A stretch of DNA of 64,000 nt, from contig CM077115.1 of the NCBI GenBank assembly GCA_039619475.1, positions 537,510,315 through 537,574,314 on the forward strand, read 5' to 3'. The position numbers were made by a program, and so were the translations under genes. The notes under the pieces were generated by a model that saw only the letters and a list, made by a program, of their open reading frames with translations, searched no databases and was not told where the DNA came from. Positions within the stretch are counted from its first letter, which is position 1. Each line of letters opens with the position of its first letter. This stretch comes from Icerya purchasi. Its lineage: Eukaryota > Arthropoda > Insecta > Hemiptera > Monophlebidae. Below are positions 24,543 to 35,550 of this stretch, piece after piece.

Positions 24543-24965
24543 GTATTAATGATTTAACGCAATAAGAGTTATTAAACAAGTATCTCAATAAGAAAAGAAA
24601 AGAACAACAATAAATAATAAAATAAAAAAAAACATATAACAATGAAACAATTGCAATAATTAAAGCACTATGTGACAGCTACCATAATTAAAATGTAAAA
24701 CATATTCATTGGTTGTTGATTCTTTGTTCCATCATTATAAAACGATCTACAAATCATACATTTTCAAAAACAATCAGTTCTTTGGTGATTGAATCGCTGA
24801 AATCCTGTCGTTCATTATGTTTTGAGATAGACTTCCTAGCAACGCGATCGAGACAAGCGACACTGCTGTCGAGGTCAATGACACTCATTCGCAGTGTGCA
24901 ATCAGAATTAATGAGATAATTTGAATTTATAGTTTTGTTTTTTATTAAAATTCGATTTATAAATA

Positions 24966-25307
24966 ATGTTAAATTCTCAGATTCTTTGTTTACTCATAGA
25001 AGAGGAAGAAGATGATGATTTACTTTTATTTCATCATTATAAAAAAAGAAAACTCATCAAATCTATATTCAAAGAGCGATGCAGAGAAGGATCATACACA
25101 TTATTAATAGGAAATCATTTAATAAGTGATGAGCACAATTTTAGAAGTTATTGTCAACTAAATAAGAAACAATTTAATTTTGTTTTAAGTTTAATTAACG
25201 AAGAATTGAGAGCAAAAACCTCAAGGGATACAATAAGCGGCGAAGAGAAATTATTTTTAACATTAAGGTATTACTTTTTTTGTAGGACACAAGGTGAAGT
25301 ATTGTGA
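24966..25307 (+). pseudogene. PIF/Harbinger (HARBI1-like) nuclease N-terminal fragment
   Basis: An open frame of 113 codons with HHYKKRKLIKSIFKERCREG, FRSYCQLNKKQFNFVLSLI and ISGEEKLFLTLRYYFFCRTQ. These fit the N-terminal part of HARBI1/ALP1-like transposases, where the last block precedes the DDE core. It stops at GEVL just where the family normally continues, so the catalytic part is missing. It could be a first exon, but no downstream continuation was seen in the next 700 bases. It lies between the hAT transposase start and the right end of the 14-kb element. Confidence 0.65.
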
Positions 25308-26060
25308 CAAAATGAATAAAATTCGAACTTAAAATCCATAGTATTGCAATTAGATTTAATTTGTTTCTCTAACTTTAAATTAACAAGAGTAACTTTTTTT
25401 TTTTTTTATGGACTACCACTTGTTAAATTATAATTTAAGAAAAAACTCCATTATATTAAAACAAAAAAACTAAAAGCAATTTTATACTATTAAGTTCTTC
25501 CCTAATTTATTACATGTTAGTGTTGTAAGAATTTTTTTTATTTTCATTAAATTTACTCCCTATAATTAGTTTTTATATAAATTAGTAAATTTACGCTATT
25601 GTTTTAAAAAATACTCTGCAAGTAGAAAATAAAAATTGATTTAAATTTCTACCGTAAGTTAATTTAAAAAAATAGGAAAACATTGTTTTGTATCAATTAT
25701 TCCTAATGATTTTGTTTGTAATGAATGAAATTTAAATTATATCTAAACATTTATTACATTTTTACTGAGAAATAGAATTGAATTATTTCCTCGCTTTCGA
25801 TCGGTTATACTCATAATCCTACAGTATATAGTGTGAAAACAAATTATGTACAATATTACTGCATAAAAATATCTATTATACACGTTAATATCTATAAATA
25901 TAACATATAAATATTTTAACAAATAATAATTCGTCGTCTGCCTCACTAGAAAATTTAATTTCATCCATTTTATGTATACAATCATTCAAAAGAGTGTCGC
26001 GCGACACTACTGCTCCGTTAGCAGTCAAAGAAAAACTGTCTCGGTTTGTTTGTCGCTGTC
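25308..26060. other. AT-rich DNA inside the large hAT
   Basis: No supported feature. The region contains T-runs and short random frames. Confidence 0.5.
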
Positions 26061-26089
26061 GCCTGTTTCTGTCGTGAGAGTTTGAATTG

Positions 26090-26329
26090 ACTTTTCAGTT
26101 TATGCAGCAATCAAACCGATCGCGAACCAATCTCAGTTATATAAGCGTCGTTTGTCTCGGTCGCGTTGCTCGGAATGGTATGATCGCTCCGACTTATTCT
26201 GTTCATTCGCATTTTACGCGAAACAGTTCCTACAGACCCGGGTCTTTTAAGTTTTGTGAATCAGTTCTTTCAGTTCTTTTTCGTGAACCGGTTCTTTCAA
26301 TCAGTTCGTTCGCGAACTACACATCACTA
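26090..26329 (-). promoter_or_regulatory. right terminal region of the large hAT
   Basis: Contains several AGTTCTTT/GGTTCTTTCA-type subterminal motifs (about 26266-26308) and the terminal TAGTGATGTGTAGTTCGCG in reverse. Subterminal motif arrays are usual transposase-binding sites in hATs. The region upstream of the transposase may also hold its promoter. Confidence 0.5.
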
Positions 26330-26432
26330 CTATGAATACTCATTATGGCCAGTTGATTAAAAAGTTTCGAGGCTCCAGGGGGGGGGGCAGCTGCCCCCCC
26401 TGCCACCCGTTGGCGACGCCCATGTATTTGGC

Positions 26433-28105
26433 GGTACGGAAACTATATTTTTTGATTTTTTAGCGGAAGATTTTGAAAAAGAACAGTAATGATATCAACA
26501 TTTTTGAACACCCGTAAATATGAAAATTTACAGAAAAGTTGCGTGAAAAATAAAAGTAACGTTATAAATTAAAAATTAGATACCTTTGTTTTGACTTTAA
26601 TATGTTATAAGGAATCCTTCTCAGGACTTGAAGCATCATGCTTGACTGATCTTGTTTTATATAGTGTTTTATACTAGTGAGTTAAAATTAATATATAATG
26701 GGAGTTTTCATAAATCTATTTACCGAAACAATTGAAATGTTTATTTAATTTTTAATTAGTATTAATTACTTTTCGTAAAACTTATGTTTGTTATATCACA
26801 TATATATATATTAAAAATTAAAAGGAATCATTGAATGCTACGGCTTTCTTGTTGAAAATGCAGTGCGCTTGTTATTGAAATTGATTTAACTTCACTAGTC
26901 CTAATACCAGGTAGCATTTTTTTTTTCATTTTTTCACCCCTTTCATAAAAAAGTACTCAAACTCTAGATTTAAAATTTATTACAGTATCATATTTGAGAG
27001 CCCTAGATGTGTTATCTATAATTAATTTCATAAAAAATGTTTATTAACGTAATTGATAATTTTAGTAAGGTCCTAGATGAGAGCCTCCAGTTCGTATTAC
27101 CTTTTTTTAGTTCATATCGCTACACACCATATCGTCATTGTTTAGTTCAGTTGCTATACAAAAAACAATCGATAATTTTTTTTATATTTTACGGAAAATT
27201 TAAAAAAAGTACAAACTTGTAATTTTTGAGGTTTATAAATTTCAAATTTAAGGCCTTGGTCAAAGTGCAACTATATTGACCGATTTTTCAAATGGATGCA
27301 CATGGTAGTGTGTGTTCATAGTGACACCGACCGATTTCTATAATATATCGGATGAAATCAAATCAGTTTGATTTTTTCTGACGATTCGTCTGATTTTATT
27401 TCGACATTCGATTTTACATTTGTGTGTTGTGTTCAAGTGTGTATGTGTTTATTGTACAATGATGGATATCGAAAAAAACGTACTAATCATTTTGTAAATA
27501 GTTTAATTCTATATATTACTATTCATCTTAATTAAACTCCAAAAGAGATGAGATAATTTACGAACTCATCGTTTATAGTTGAATAACTGAATTCGAATTT
27601 TTAAACCATTTTCAAGAAATGTAATATTATTTTTTTGTTTTTTAAAGCCTAAAACTGTTCGGTATTATGTAAAATGCTTGTTCGAATTATACATTTAACA
27701 ACAATATATACAAAATTGTATAGAATACAAAGATTCATTATCTTAATGTTAACATTAGTTTTTGTTCTGGGCATTTATATTCTCGAAAACTGCTTTTCTT
27801 CATAACCTTTTTTTCCTGTATAATCCAGTAAATAATAAAACGTACTTTTTTTCATTCTCATATATTATTATTGAAAAAAAATTTCTTCCTGTTCTAATGA
27901 TTGCGAGAACAGAGTGTAATATTCACCAAATTCATTGCGTTTACACTATATATCATTAATATGATATCTCATTTTTCTTTTTTTAAATAATAATACGATT
28001 TTTAAAAGTGGAGGCGTTTTATTATAAAAAAAAAAAACATTTTCCGATCCATTTCTTACATCAAACAATATTTATCAATCACAGACAAAAATAAATTTCG
28101 CAGCT
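26433..28105. other. AT-rich DNA, nothing firmly recognised
   Basis: Around 27250-27470 there is less AT-rich sequence with repeated GACCGATTTYT motifs (27278, 27329) and a 12-codon frame starting MMDIEKNVLIIL. It could be a DNA-transposon fragment, but I cannot assign it. The remainder shows nothing. Confidence 0.4.
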
Positions 28106-28560
28106 ACTGTGGCCACTCTCATCGGCCGACTGTTTTTGGCCAAATTCAACCGACTAATTATTCGGCCGTAGCACCTTGTTTTGCCGTTTTGTCAGCCAGG
28201 TTGTTGCCCGGCATGCCTTTGTGGCCGGGTATCCACGCGAAAGTGACATGCAAAGACTGTTTTGAGAAGATCAGATGGGTAATTTTTTTTGGCAAGGCAG
28301 TGTTGTTGATTTACCCATTGGTTTTGTAGACTCAATAGTGAACATAGGGCGTCGGTTAGTAGCAGATATTTCTGGTGGCAGTTTTCTTTAAAAGCTATGT
28401 AGTTTACAACTAGGTAAAGGGCATAAAGTTCTTCGGATAAAATGGAGAAAGATGGAGGAAGAGAGTAGCATGTGATGGCTGAATCCTCTAGGGTGACAGC
28501 GCATCCGACTGATGTTGAAGAAACAGAGCCATTCGTATATACGATTGAATATCCATGGAA
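28105..28560 (-). pseudogene. RNase H domain of a LINE (I/R1-like), degraded
   Basis: The minus strand reads VYTNGSVSSTSVGCAVTLED, SFSILSEELYALYLVVNYIA and LLLTDALCSLLSLQNQ. After one frameshift near 28260 it reads HVTFAWIPGHKGMPGNNLAD, then KTAKQGATAE and a stop. These are the successive active-site segments of LINE RNase H. The first D (usually TDGS) has become N, while the E and the two later D residues remain. No RT or poly(A) tail adjoins. It is an orphan remnant. Confidence 0.75.
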
Positions 28561-29609
28561 CCGATGGAGTCATTCTTGAAAGTTTTTGTAATATCAGTGT
28601 GAAACAAAGCCTAGAGAATAACTCGGCTGATATAAGCTTTAAGCCGTGTGAATTTCATCATTATTTCCTTAATTGTTTTTGAGCAAATCGGAACAGATAG
28701 ACGGACGGACAAAAATTTAAAAAAAACAGATTTTCCGAGTGAAAACAGCCCATTGTAGCGATTATAATGAAAATATTCTCTTATCACAGAAGAGCACTAA
28801 AATTTGATATAGTAGTATAGGCAATAATTGATAGAAATTTTAAAAATATTTTATTTTTCGGAAGGAATTACAGTAGTGAACAGCCACATCTGACTATATG
28901 CGAAATATGATACATATTGCTGGGAAATTAAATAATCTACATATTTTTACTATAATAATACGGTCAATTCAAGTGTAATTTCTAGTCGTAGATAATGCTG
29001 AATTGTTATTTAATTCTAAGCAAAATAATTTTTTTATAAATTCTATAAATTGAACACCGTTACGCGATTTAAGATCAATATTGGAGCATCATTACAAAAA
29101 GGTACAGCGTTAAGTTGCAGTTTATTTAAATATTGGAAAATTTAGGCGTCTTTTTTTCAAAAAATTTCCAACACATTATACGTGTTATTTTTTAAAAACG
29201 TAGTACAGTGTTATAAGCGGGTATTACTCACAGTTCCTTATTTATGCACGTTTCACGTGATTCTGTTATTTTAAATTTTGGCAACACGGAATCTGTAAAT
29301 AAAATCTCAAGCAAAGGAGCACCAAGAGACTGAGTACATTAATGTAGCCTTTAAAGACAACAAAGTCGATGTTTCAGCTCTGGCTTCGAAATCATGACTG
29401 CCAGAACTGATCGTTCTAAAAGTCGTGCAAGCGTAAACGTTTGATTTTGCGTCTATTTTCTCTACCGCAAATAATGATAAAAATTGTGATCTTTATTCAT
29501 TATAAATAATCCCTCTAATGATGTAGCTCTAAATTACAGCCAGTAACGTTTGTAAACACGAACTATACTGCATTACTGGTCTACTACATGCCTGCATGTG
29601 TAAACCAAC

Positions 29610-30300
29610 TCAAAATAATATTAACATTTTTCTTTTTTTGTTTCCTTTTAACTTGGGTACGTCAACAGCGTATCTAAACCCAGATAAAGGGGAATGATAA
29701 GATGTAACAGGCACATAAGGAAGGATTGGGGAGCTTAAGTGACAAGAGATCAAAATATATAGCGCACACTCGTTCAAGAGGGTAGAACATTCGAAGAAAA
29801 TATTGCGATCGCAGAAGGCTGTTTCGTTAGGATAAAGAGAGCAGTTAGGCGACAGTGCGAAAAGAAAACGAAAACGTGAGAGAGGAAGGAACGTATGATT
29901 ACGACGTAAGCGAATAATAGCGGCAATAGCGAAACAGCGGAAAATCGTAAAACCAAGGCCGAGTAGGAAGATTAGGTTGGTGAATAGGTAGAAAGAAAGT
30001 TCGTTGGAAACGGAAGATGCATAAATATCTGACCAGGATCGGGTAAGAAACTGTTTACATAGTGGAAGAAGATTAGGAGCAGGAATTTTTGAGAAATAAA
30101 AATGAGAAGAAGCAGCAATCTGAACCAAGGAATCTGCCATTTTGTTACACTCTATCACTACGAGGGACCCAGAGCAAATCGATGTGGTTAGAATGAAACG
30201 AGAGAAGAGTGAGAATAAGAGAACGAATACGGCGGGGAAAAAAACGGAGGAGTGAGAGGGGAATAAGAGTTGTTCGCTCGCACGCTAATTTTAAATAAAA
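29610..30300 (-). pseudogene. LINE RNase H and 3' tail, degraded
   Basis: Minus strand: HSNHIDLLWVPRS (30200-30160), then a one-base shift into IECNKMADSLVQIAASSHF, equivalent to the WVPSH-x-GIxGNExAD signature. This is followed by the downstream helical tail with RFRFLFALSPNCSLYP and FFECSTLLNE, which normally ends these LINE ORF2s. A related but separate copy is at 45237-45884 (FLWISGHVAIEGNELVDSFA). The RT part is absent. Confidence 0.7.
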
Positions 30301-31195
30301 TAATTTTTTCTTGTCCCTTCCTTCCCAGTCTGTTGTTCTTGTCCTTGGTTCCTTTATTTCAGCTCTCTCCAACCGAATTAGGTTCTAGTTAGTTGTCTCT
30401 TCTTCCCATTGTGTCTGGGCAATGGTCCATAGTTGATGCGCCCAAAAAAAAAAAAAAAAAAATTTAAGATTTATCAATGCAATAAAATCAAGGATGATAA
30501 TTTTTACGGGTCCATCGAATTGGGATATTTTAAGAGAATGAAATAAAAGCAATAATGTGGTGTTACACAATGAACTGAAATATACACTTTTATTAAGCAA
30601 AAATTTTAATTTAATTTTCAATTATTTACATCTCCATGATTACGGACCGGGCTGTCCGAAACTAGTTAAACTAGTCGGAAATTTTGCTTTCAATAATAAA
30701 TTTTATATGTTTGTGTGTGTATGTTTTTACTTAATACCAGCACTACCCAACAAAAAAAAAAAAAAAAAAAATGTCTCACATCAATATGGACCAACGCTTT
30801 TATCTCAATCGTTTAAAATATCCCAATGTGATGGATCAGCAAAAATTATCTTCTTTATTTTTATTGCCTTAATAAAAGAACGCCTTTCTTTAAATTTTTC
30901 TTATATTATTTTATTCTACAATTTTTACTTACATTTATGGACAAATGAGAGCGCAAAAGAGAAACGAAAAAAAGTTACCTGGACGATACAAATTTTCTAA
31001 ATAGAAGGTGAAAAAGAATGAAATTTTATGTATAACAATTTTATAACGTAATTTACTCAACTAACAGCTAGAAATTACCACATTGTCATAACTCATACTA
31101 AATCCAATAATTTTCTCCTAGTTACTGATTCCTTGCAAATCTTTAAACATGGTTAAAAGCCAAAAATACAACAACTCACTATTACTATAATTATA
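30301..31195. other. AT-rich DNA with an imperfect inverted repeat
   Basis: About 30472-30552 and 30797-30876 are diverged reverse complements (shared core TAAAATATCCCAAT on one strand). Each lies near an A-run (30445-30463, 30751-30771). This may be a fold-back element or two oppositely oriented fragments. No gene is seen. Confidence 0.5.
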
Positions 31196-31199
31196 CTAT

Positions 31200-31760
31200 T
31201 AATTATATCAATTGTATCAAATGGTCAGTCACGTGTCGCTGTTGTGGGTTCCTGGACACATGGGCCGCCTGGTAATGAGAGAGCCGACGAAGCAGCACGT
31301 TCTGCCTTGTTTTCGCCAATGCCAGAGGACGCGAAGCTACCGTCATCGATGGCATATGCATTCTTAAAGGTGTATGAAAACGAGCGGAAAAACCGAATGG
31401 GCAGTTACTACGGAATTTTTGAAAAGTCATTAAGCACACAGTTGAACTGAGGTGTCCACCGGAGGGAACATCCCGGTACGACTTTAAGATTTTCATCTGG
31501 CTGCGAATCGACCACATCGACATCTTTCATAAATAAGTAATTGACAAAACGCCGCCTCCGGCTATGTGTTTCTCATGCGGTCACACAAGTGTACCGACAG
31601 TTCCACACATACTGCTCATTTGTCTAATATTCATTGTTTTACAAAAGCAACTTGGCCTAGCAAGAAATATGAAGGAGATTTACTCAAAAATGCAGCAACT
31701 TTCATCGCCAGGGTTATTGCCTTCGTTAGAACGAGCGGTTTAACCCAGCATATTTAAATT
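31200..31760 (+). pseudogene. LINE RNase H and 3' tail, third orphan copy
   Basis: SHVSLLWVPGHMG at about 31225-31265 shifts frame into GNERADEAARSALFSPMPED, the RNase H signature with the catalytic D of RADEAA. It is followed by the tail WLRIDHIDIFH and TPPPAMCFSCGHTSV. The last resembles the Cys-rich end of R1/I-type ORF2, here with stops. It differs in sequence from the fragments at 28105 and 29610, so it derives from another LINE family or subfamily. Confidence 0.7.
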
Positions 31761-31883
31761 ACCCGCTTTTATGTATTGTAATGACCATCGCAGTCATACA
31801 CAGCACATACGATGGGAAAAAGCAGCCAGAAATAATCGATTGTATTTTTATTTGCACTTTTTATCAGTCTTTTCAACCCTAAG

Positions 31884-31885
<2 letters not shown>

Positions 31886-31915
<30 letters not shown>
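31886..31915. repeat. (TA)n microsatellite, LTR-element target
   Basis: A TA tract directly abuts the 5' LTR; TA-type sequence (ATATATATAC) resumes at 37311 after the 3' LTR. The element thus inserted in a TA repeat, giving an even-length TSD (ATAT or ATATAT) that cannot be sized exactly. Confidence 0.9.
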
Positions 31916-31917
<2 letters not shown>

Positions 31918-32737
31918 ATACGGATTCGGTACTTTTAGCGCTATCTTTTCAACGACGTTCGAGTTAGAAATTAATATTCGATTTATTTCATTAATTCACG
32001 ATCTCTCGGACGTCGTTCTAAGTTGCATCGCCGCTTTGTCTTGTCAAGGATGCTTATTCGGCCAAAACCAAAAATCCCCGTGTTCAGTGTAAGTCCGGTC
32101 GGTTGCACGTCGGCATCAGGGTAGAGACGCATTTGTGTCTGAGTGGTAGTGGTCGACGGCCAAGGCAGTGACTTGTGCCTGCGGCGAAGGCGCGTGTATG
32201 TCGAGCAACATAGAGCCGAGCGAAACGGTGAAATCCCGCGGAAATCAGGCAGGGTAGTGTGTGCGGCGATCGTACTTTCGATGGAGCACGCGTTATTGAC
32301 GGTCGTATTACTTTTGTCGGGGCTGGTTGTGGTTCAACGTCGTCGGAGAATCACTTTATGCCGTATCGCTTGTTACGTTATTGTTTTTTTTTCTAGTCCG
32401 TAAAATGCCAGTTTGATTTTTCCCTTTATATCTTTTTATATATGTTTTTTGTGAATTTGTCTGTGTAACGATCCAATACAAGATATACGTTTTTTTTTAC
32501 TTTTCTTCGTGGAATTAATTTGCGGACACGTGGTGGGCAATATCTCCGCGCGCGAGGGCCGTCGAACGGCTACGAAATAAAATAAAAAAAAAAAAAAACA
32601 ATTCTAAAAAGCCTTATTGTTCAGCTAGACTGAGCTTTTCCGGTGGTGGCAAGCCGGCCGTAAACTTGCCACTGGCGTCCGAGTATTTTTTTTTTTGTGT
32701 AAATAAAAGGGAACTAAAGAAAAAGGAGTTCACATCA
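31916..32737 (+). repeat. 5' LTR
   Basis: 822 bp, TGATACGG to CACATCA. A polyadenylation-type AATAAA lies at 32576-32581, followed by an A-run. The 86-codon frame inside (32143-32403) is present in both LTRs and I do not regard it as a gene. Confidence 0.95.
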
Positions 32738-32739
32738 AA

Positions 32740-32758
32740 TGGCGTCCCGAACAGGGAC
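32740..32758 (+). promoter_or_regulatory. primer binding site
   Basis: TGGCGTCCCGAACAGGGAC lies two bases after the LTR. It matches the 3' end complement of tRNA-Lys(UUU), TGGCGCCCGAACAGGGAC, except for one extra T. Lys priming is inferred from remembered tRNA sequence. Confidence 0.75.
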
Positions 32759-33198
32759 ACACGAATAGTATTTTTGCGTTACCTGGCAGTCAACAGAAAA
32801 ATTTTTTTAGCCAGCAGGAAGAGGACAGCCCAGCGGGAAGAGGACAGCAAAAACATATCACAGATAAGTCCGCCGCGTTATTTCACTTTTGTCACGTTTA
32901 GTCCTGGTCGCGCTATTTTTCGGTGTAATTTATTTCATATTTTAATTTACATCTTTTCATCTTCATTTCATTTTTTTTTTACGCGTATTCTATTTAAAAA
33001 ATATTTTTTACGATAAAATTCTTTATATATTATATTTTGTTTCTTTTTCTTTTGTTCGCGACCAGGACACGTTTAGGGGGATCTTCCGAGCGAGGGGGTA
33101 ATTGAATACCGTTTTCGTCTTTCTTCTCTCGGTTTTTTCTTTTTTTTCTTTTCTTTCTTTGTATTATTAGTTTAATCATAGTCTACCCGGCCTGATAA

Positions 33199-34092
33199 AT
33201 GGAGAGTCGGGATTTGTCTAAGGTGGTGACGACCAGGGGTACTTATCGAAACCCCGAACCGGTTATGGGTGAGTCCGATGAGGAAGAGCGGATGAGTAGA
33301 GAGGGCTCCGAAGACACTCCTACCAGTCCGGTCCGAGAGTTCTCTGATCCGGGTCCATCCTTCCTGCATCGCCGTGCGGAAACACGGGTACAGCACCGCG
33401 AAGAGGCAGTGAGTGAGGACAAGAGCACACAGAATCAGCTGCTCGTAATGATGAGACAAATGATGGAAGACAATAAAAGAATAGAAGAGAACCGGAAGGA
33501 AGTGATCGGGGAAATACGAGAAATAAAGGGGAAATATGAGAAAGTGAGCCGAAATGTGGATGAAGTGGATGAAAAACATCGGCATCTAACTCAATATGTG
33601 AAAGAGTTGGCCGTAAAGGTTCAGAAAGGAGAGGTGTTATCCGCCGAGGTTGAGAAGTTGGAAATTAAAACCGGAAAGGATCGAGAGAGTGTCGAGCGAA
33701 TCGAGAATAAACTCAAAAACTTCGACCGAGAAGTAAAGGAATCGGTCGCGGAAAATATATCGAGAGAAATCACTGCAGTTGGCAATAAATTGGCCCAAGA
33801 GTTTGAACTCTCGAAACAACAGCTCGATACATCCACCGGACGGGGTGTAGAGGAACTAAGGCAGCGAATAGAGGAAGTCGAGCGACAGCAGTCTTCAAGT
33901 ACGCATTCGAGCCGTGAACAGAGGCAGAGTTACCGGATGGAACTAGAAGTACGGGGATATGGCGGCAAACACCCAAAGAGTATGTTATTAATATTTTATT
34001 TTTTTTGTGTATGTTTACGACATCGCCATCATTTTTTTGTTCAGTCGAGTCAGGTTGTAAAAAAAAAAAAAAAAAAAAAAATCATTGCTTAA
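33199..34092 (+). CDS. Gag-like coiled-coil protein
   Basis: An open frame of 297 codons. Residues 1-60 are acidic and Ser/Pro-rich, with no motif. Residues about 75-245 are a long charged helix with heptad-like spacing (MMRQMMEDNKRIEENRKEVI, VDEVDEKHRHLTQYVKELAV, VEELRQRIEEVERQQ). Such coiled coils are found before the capsid domain in Gag of some insect LTR elements. No capsid major homology region or CCHC knuckle follows. The last 40 codons become hydrophobic and run into an A-stretch (lysines), so the meaningful protein may end near 33980 where the original frame was cut by a deletion. Its position after the PBS and leader supports Gag, but the sequence alone does not prove it. Confidence 0.6.
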   Translation: MESRDLSKVVTTRGTYRNPEPVMGESDEEERMSREGSEDTPTSPVREFSDPGPSFLHRRAETRVQHREEAVSEDKSTQNQLLVMMRQMMEDNKRIEENRKEVIGEIREIKGKYEKVSRNVDEVDEKHRHLTQYVKELAVKVQKGEVLSAEVEKLEIKTGKDRESVERIENKLKNFDREVKESVAENISREITAVGNKLAQEFELSKQQLDTSTGRGVEELRQRIEEVERQQSSSTHSSREQRQSYRMELEVRGYGGKHPKSMLLIFYFFCVCLRHRHHFFVQSSQVVKKKKKKKIIA

Positions 34093-34399
34093 CTAATTTA
34101 TATAGGGTCATAACCAGGTGTTTCATTTTATTATAGCTTAATCTTACTAATCCTTCTTGATTTGGTCCGTTACACTGAAAGGATGACAATTGTGATATTA
34201 CTATTTCTTCAAATTGATTAAGGATGTGTTGCAGTAATGGTTGTATTAGTATATTCCGTAATATTTATAGCTCCCAATTTGGGTGCAACACTATGTATGA
34301 ACACGATTGTGAATTCCACGATATTTTATCCTAAATGTAATTTTATTCTTCCATTTAGTGTTCCTTCCCGAGTGTTTGGGTGCAAGTCCGGCATATAAT

Positions 34400-34636
34400 A
34401 AACCTATGACGTAAGCCCGTGGGACCTGGTACTCCAGAGCTGCTCATAAGGTAATCCGCTGACGTAAGCCAGTGAGACCTTATTAGATGTACTCCAGAGC
34501 TGCGCAGAAGGCAATCCTGTGACGCAAGCCAGATGAGACCGTAGTTGTGGTACCCCAGAGCTGCGCAGAAGGTAGACAAGCATGTAAGCCAGATGAGACC
34601 TTATATATATATATATGTTTGGTACTCCAGAGCTGC
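34400..34636 (+). repeat. tandem repeat, about 60-72-bp units
   Basis: Three full units and a partial unit share GTAAGCC-x-GTGAGACC ... TACTCCAGAGCTG. Unit starts at CTGCTCATAAGG (34440), CTGCGCAGAAGG (34500) and CTGCGCAGAAGG (34561). The third unit is lengthened by a short TA run. Confidence 0.85.
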
Positions 34637-35410
34637 ACTAGATAAAAAATTAAAAAATATAATTTAGCGCAGAGGCGTGCATACCCACTCACCCACTTCC
34701 CTGGTATTCCTTTAGTGTGCCGTTTTCTCTTTTATGTACAATCGTCTTCAAAGCAATACAGGATATAATAAGGTAGGGAGTAGCATAAACATGAAATTAT
34801 TTATGGCCGTAAAGTTCACTTCTAAGGAGGATAAAATTTAAAGTCAGTTTTATTTAATTTCGTTGGCTTTTTATATCGTTATTTGTTAAACAGTCGGTAG
34901 TAGTTTTTAACCCTATTTGTGTTTTGTAATATTGCTGTTTGTTTTGTTTCTCTGAGGACCTGGCGTGTGGCTGTCTCAGTACTTCGCAGTAATTTAGCAA
35001 TATAGGGCATGAAGGTAGTGTGAGTAAGCACCAGTCGCGGTGGAGAATGAAAAAAAAAAAAAAAAAAAAGGGGGGGGGTAAGTGTTATTGATATTACGTA
35101 CTCATTCCTTCCGGGCCTAGATGCTACGGGGGGCGGTTTTCCAACTTTTCCCCGTAAAAAAGCTTGCGTTTCATGTTTTTTTTTTTTACTCTTTCATGGT
35201 AATTAAGTATAGATTAGTAGATTAAGACCTGCTCGCATCACTCATCGGCATGACGTCATAGCGGTAAAGGGGCGATATTCGATATTTTACTACACCTTAA
35301 TTGTGTTAGGCTAGTCGCGTAGTACTTAGTCCTCTATTTAATTTAGTTTTTTTATTTATTTATTCATTTACAATAATTATCTAAATTATTCATTTTAATA
35401 ATACCCGGTG

Positions 35411-35432
35411 ACGTGCGCCGTGGAAGGCACGT
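35411..35432 (+). other. hairpin 1 of a repeated pair
   Basis: Stem ACGTGC/GCACGT around the loop GCCGTGGAAG. Its partner at 35551-35570 has a different stem and almost the same loop. Confidence 0.6.
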
Positions 35433-35550
35433 GGGAGCTGGTTACATCTTAATCGGGTTCATAGATCGACAATTATTATATTCAGTCATTTTTTAGTATT
35501 ATTATTTAATCATATACTTATTCATGTATTCAATTTATTCCAATCGGTGG

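Larger units (their letters stand above)
12066..26329 (-). mobile_element. 14.26-kb hAT-like element
   Basis: It starts TAGTGATGGGTTTTACAGTTC and ends with the reverse complement of TAGTGATGTGTAGTTCGCG, giving a gapped terminal inverted repeat. An 8-bp TSD, CTATGAAT (12058-12065, 26330-26337), lies outside. The ends are rich in AGTTCTTT-like motifs. A BED-finger hAT transposase pseudogene lies on the minus strand at 22679-24542. Nested inside are a hAT-type element (13331-14360), a LINE relic (14496-16060), a MITE (17321-17617) and a Harbinger fragment (24966-25307). About 4 kb (17618-21530) has no identity I recognise. A further inverted copy of the left subterminal sequence at 21761-21815 suggests that two elements may have been joined. 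Typical hATs are 2.5-5 kb, so this is unusually large. Confidence 0.85.
11881..26424 (-). mobile_element. hAT-type MITE, copy 3, split by a 14-kb insertion
   Basis: The left part (11881-12065) and right part (about 26338-26424) join to make one reverse-oriented copy of the MITE family. The MITE has its own perfect TSD TATTTGGC at 11873-11880 and 26425-26432. The break falls in the sequence that reads CGCCTATGAATACTCAT in copy 2. Here CTATGAAT is duplicated on either side of the inserted element. This fixes the order of events: MITE first, the large hAT second. Confidence 0.93.

Noticed and set aside
32143..32403. 86-codon frame in both LTRs (also 36716-36976)
   Set aside because: It lies wholly inside the LTR and has no domain. 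Conservation between the LTRs follows from their recent common origin.
33172..33585. 137-codon minus-strand frame opposite the Gag-like ORF
   Set aside because: Antisense shadow of the purine-rich coiled-coil coding strand.
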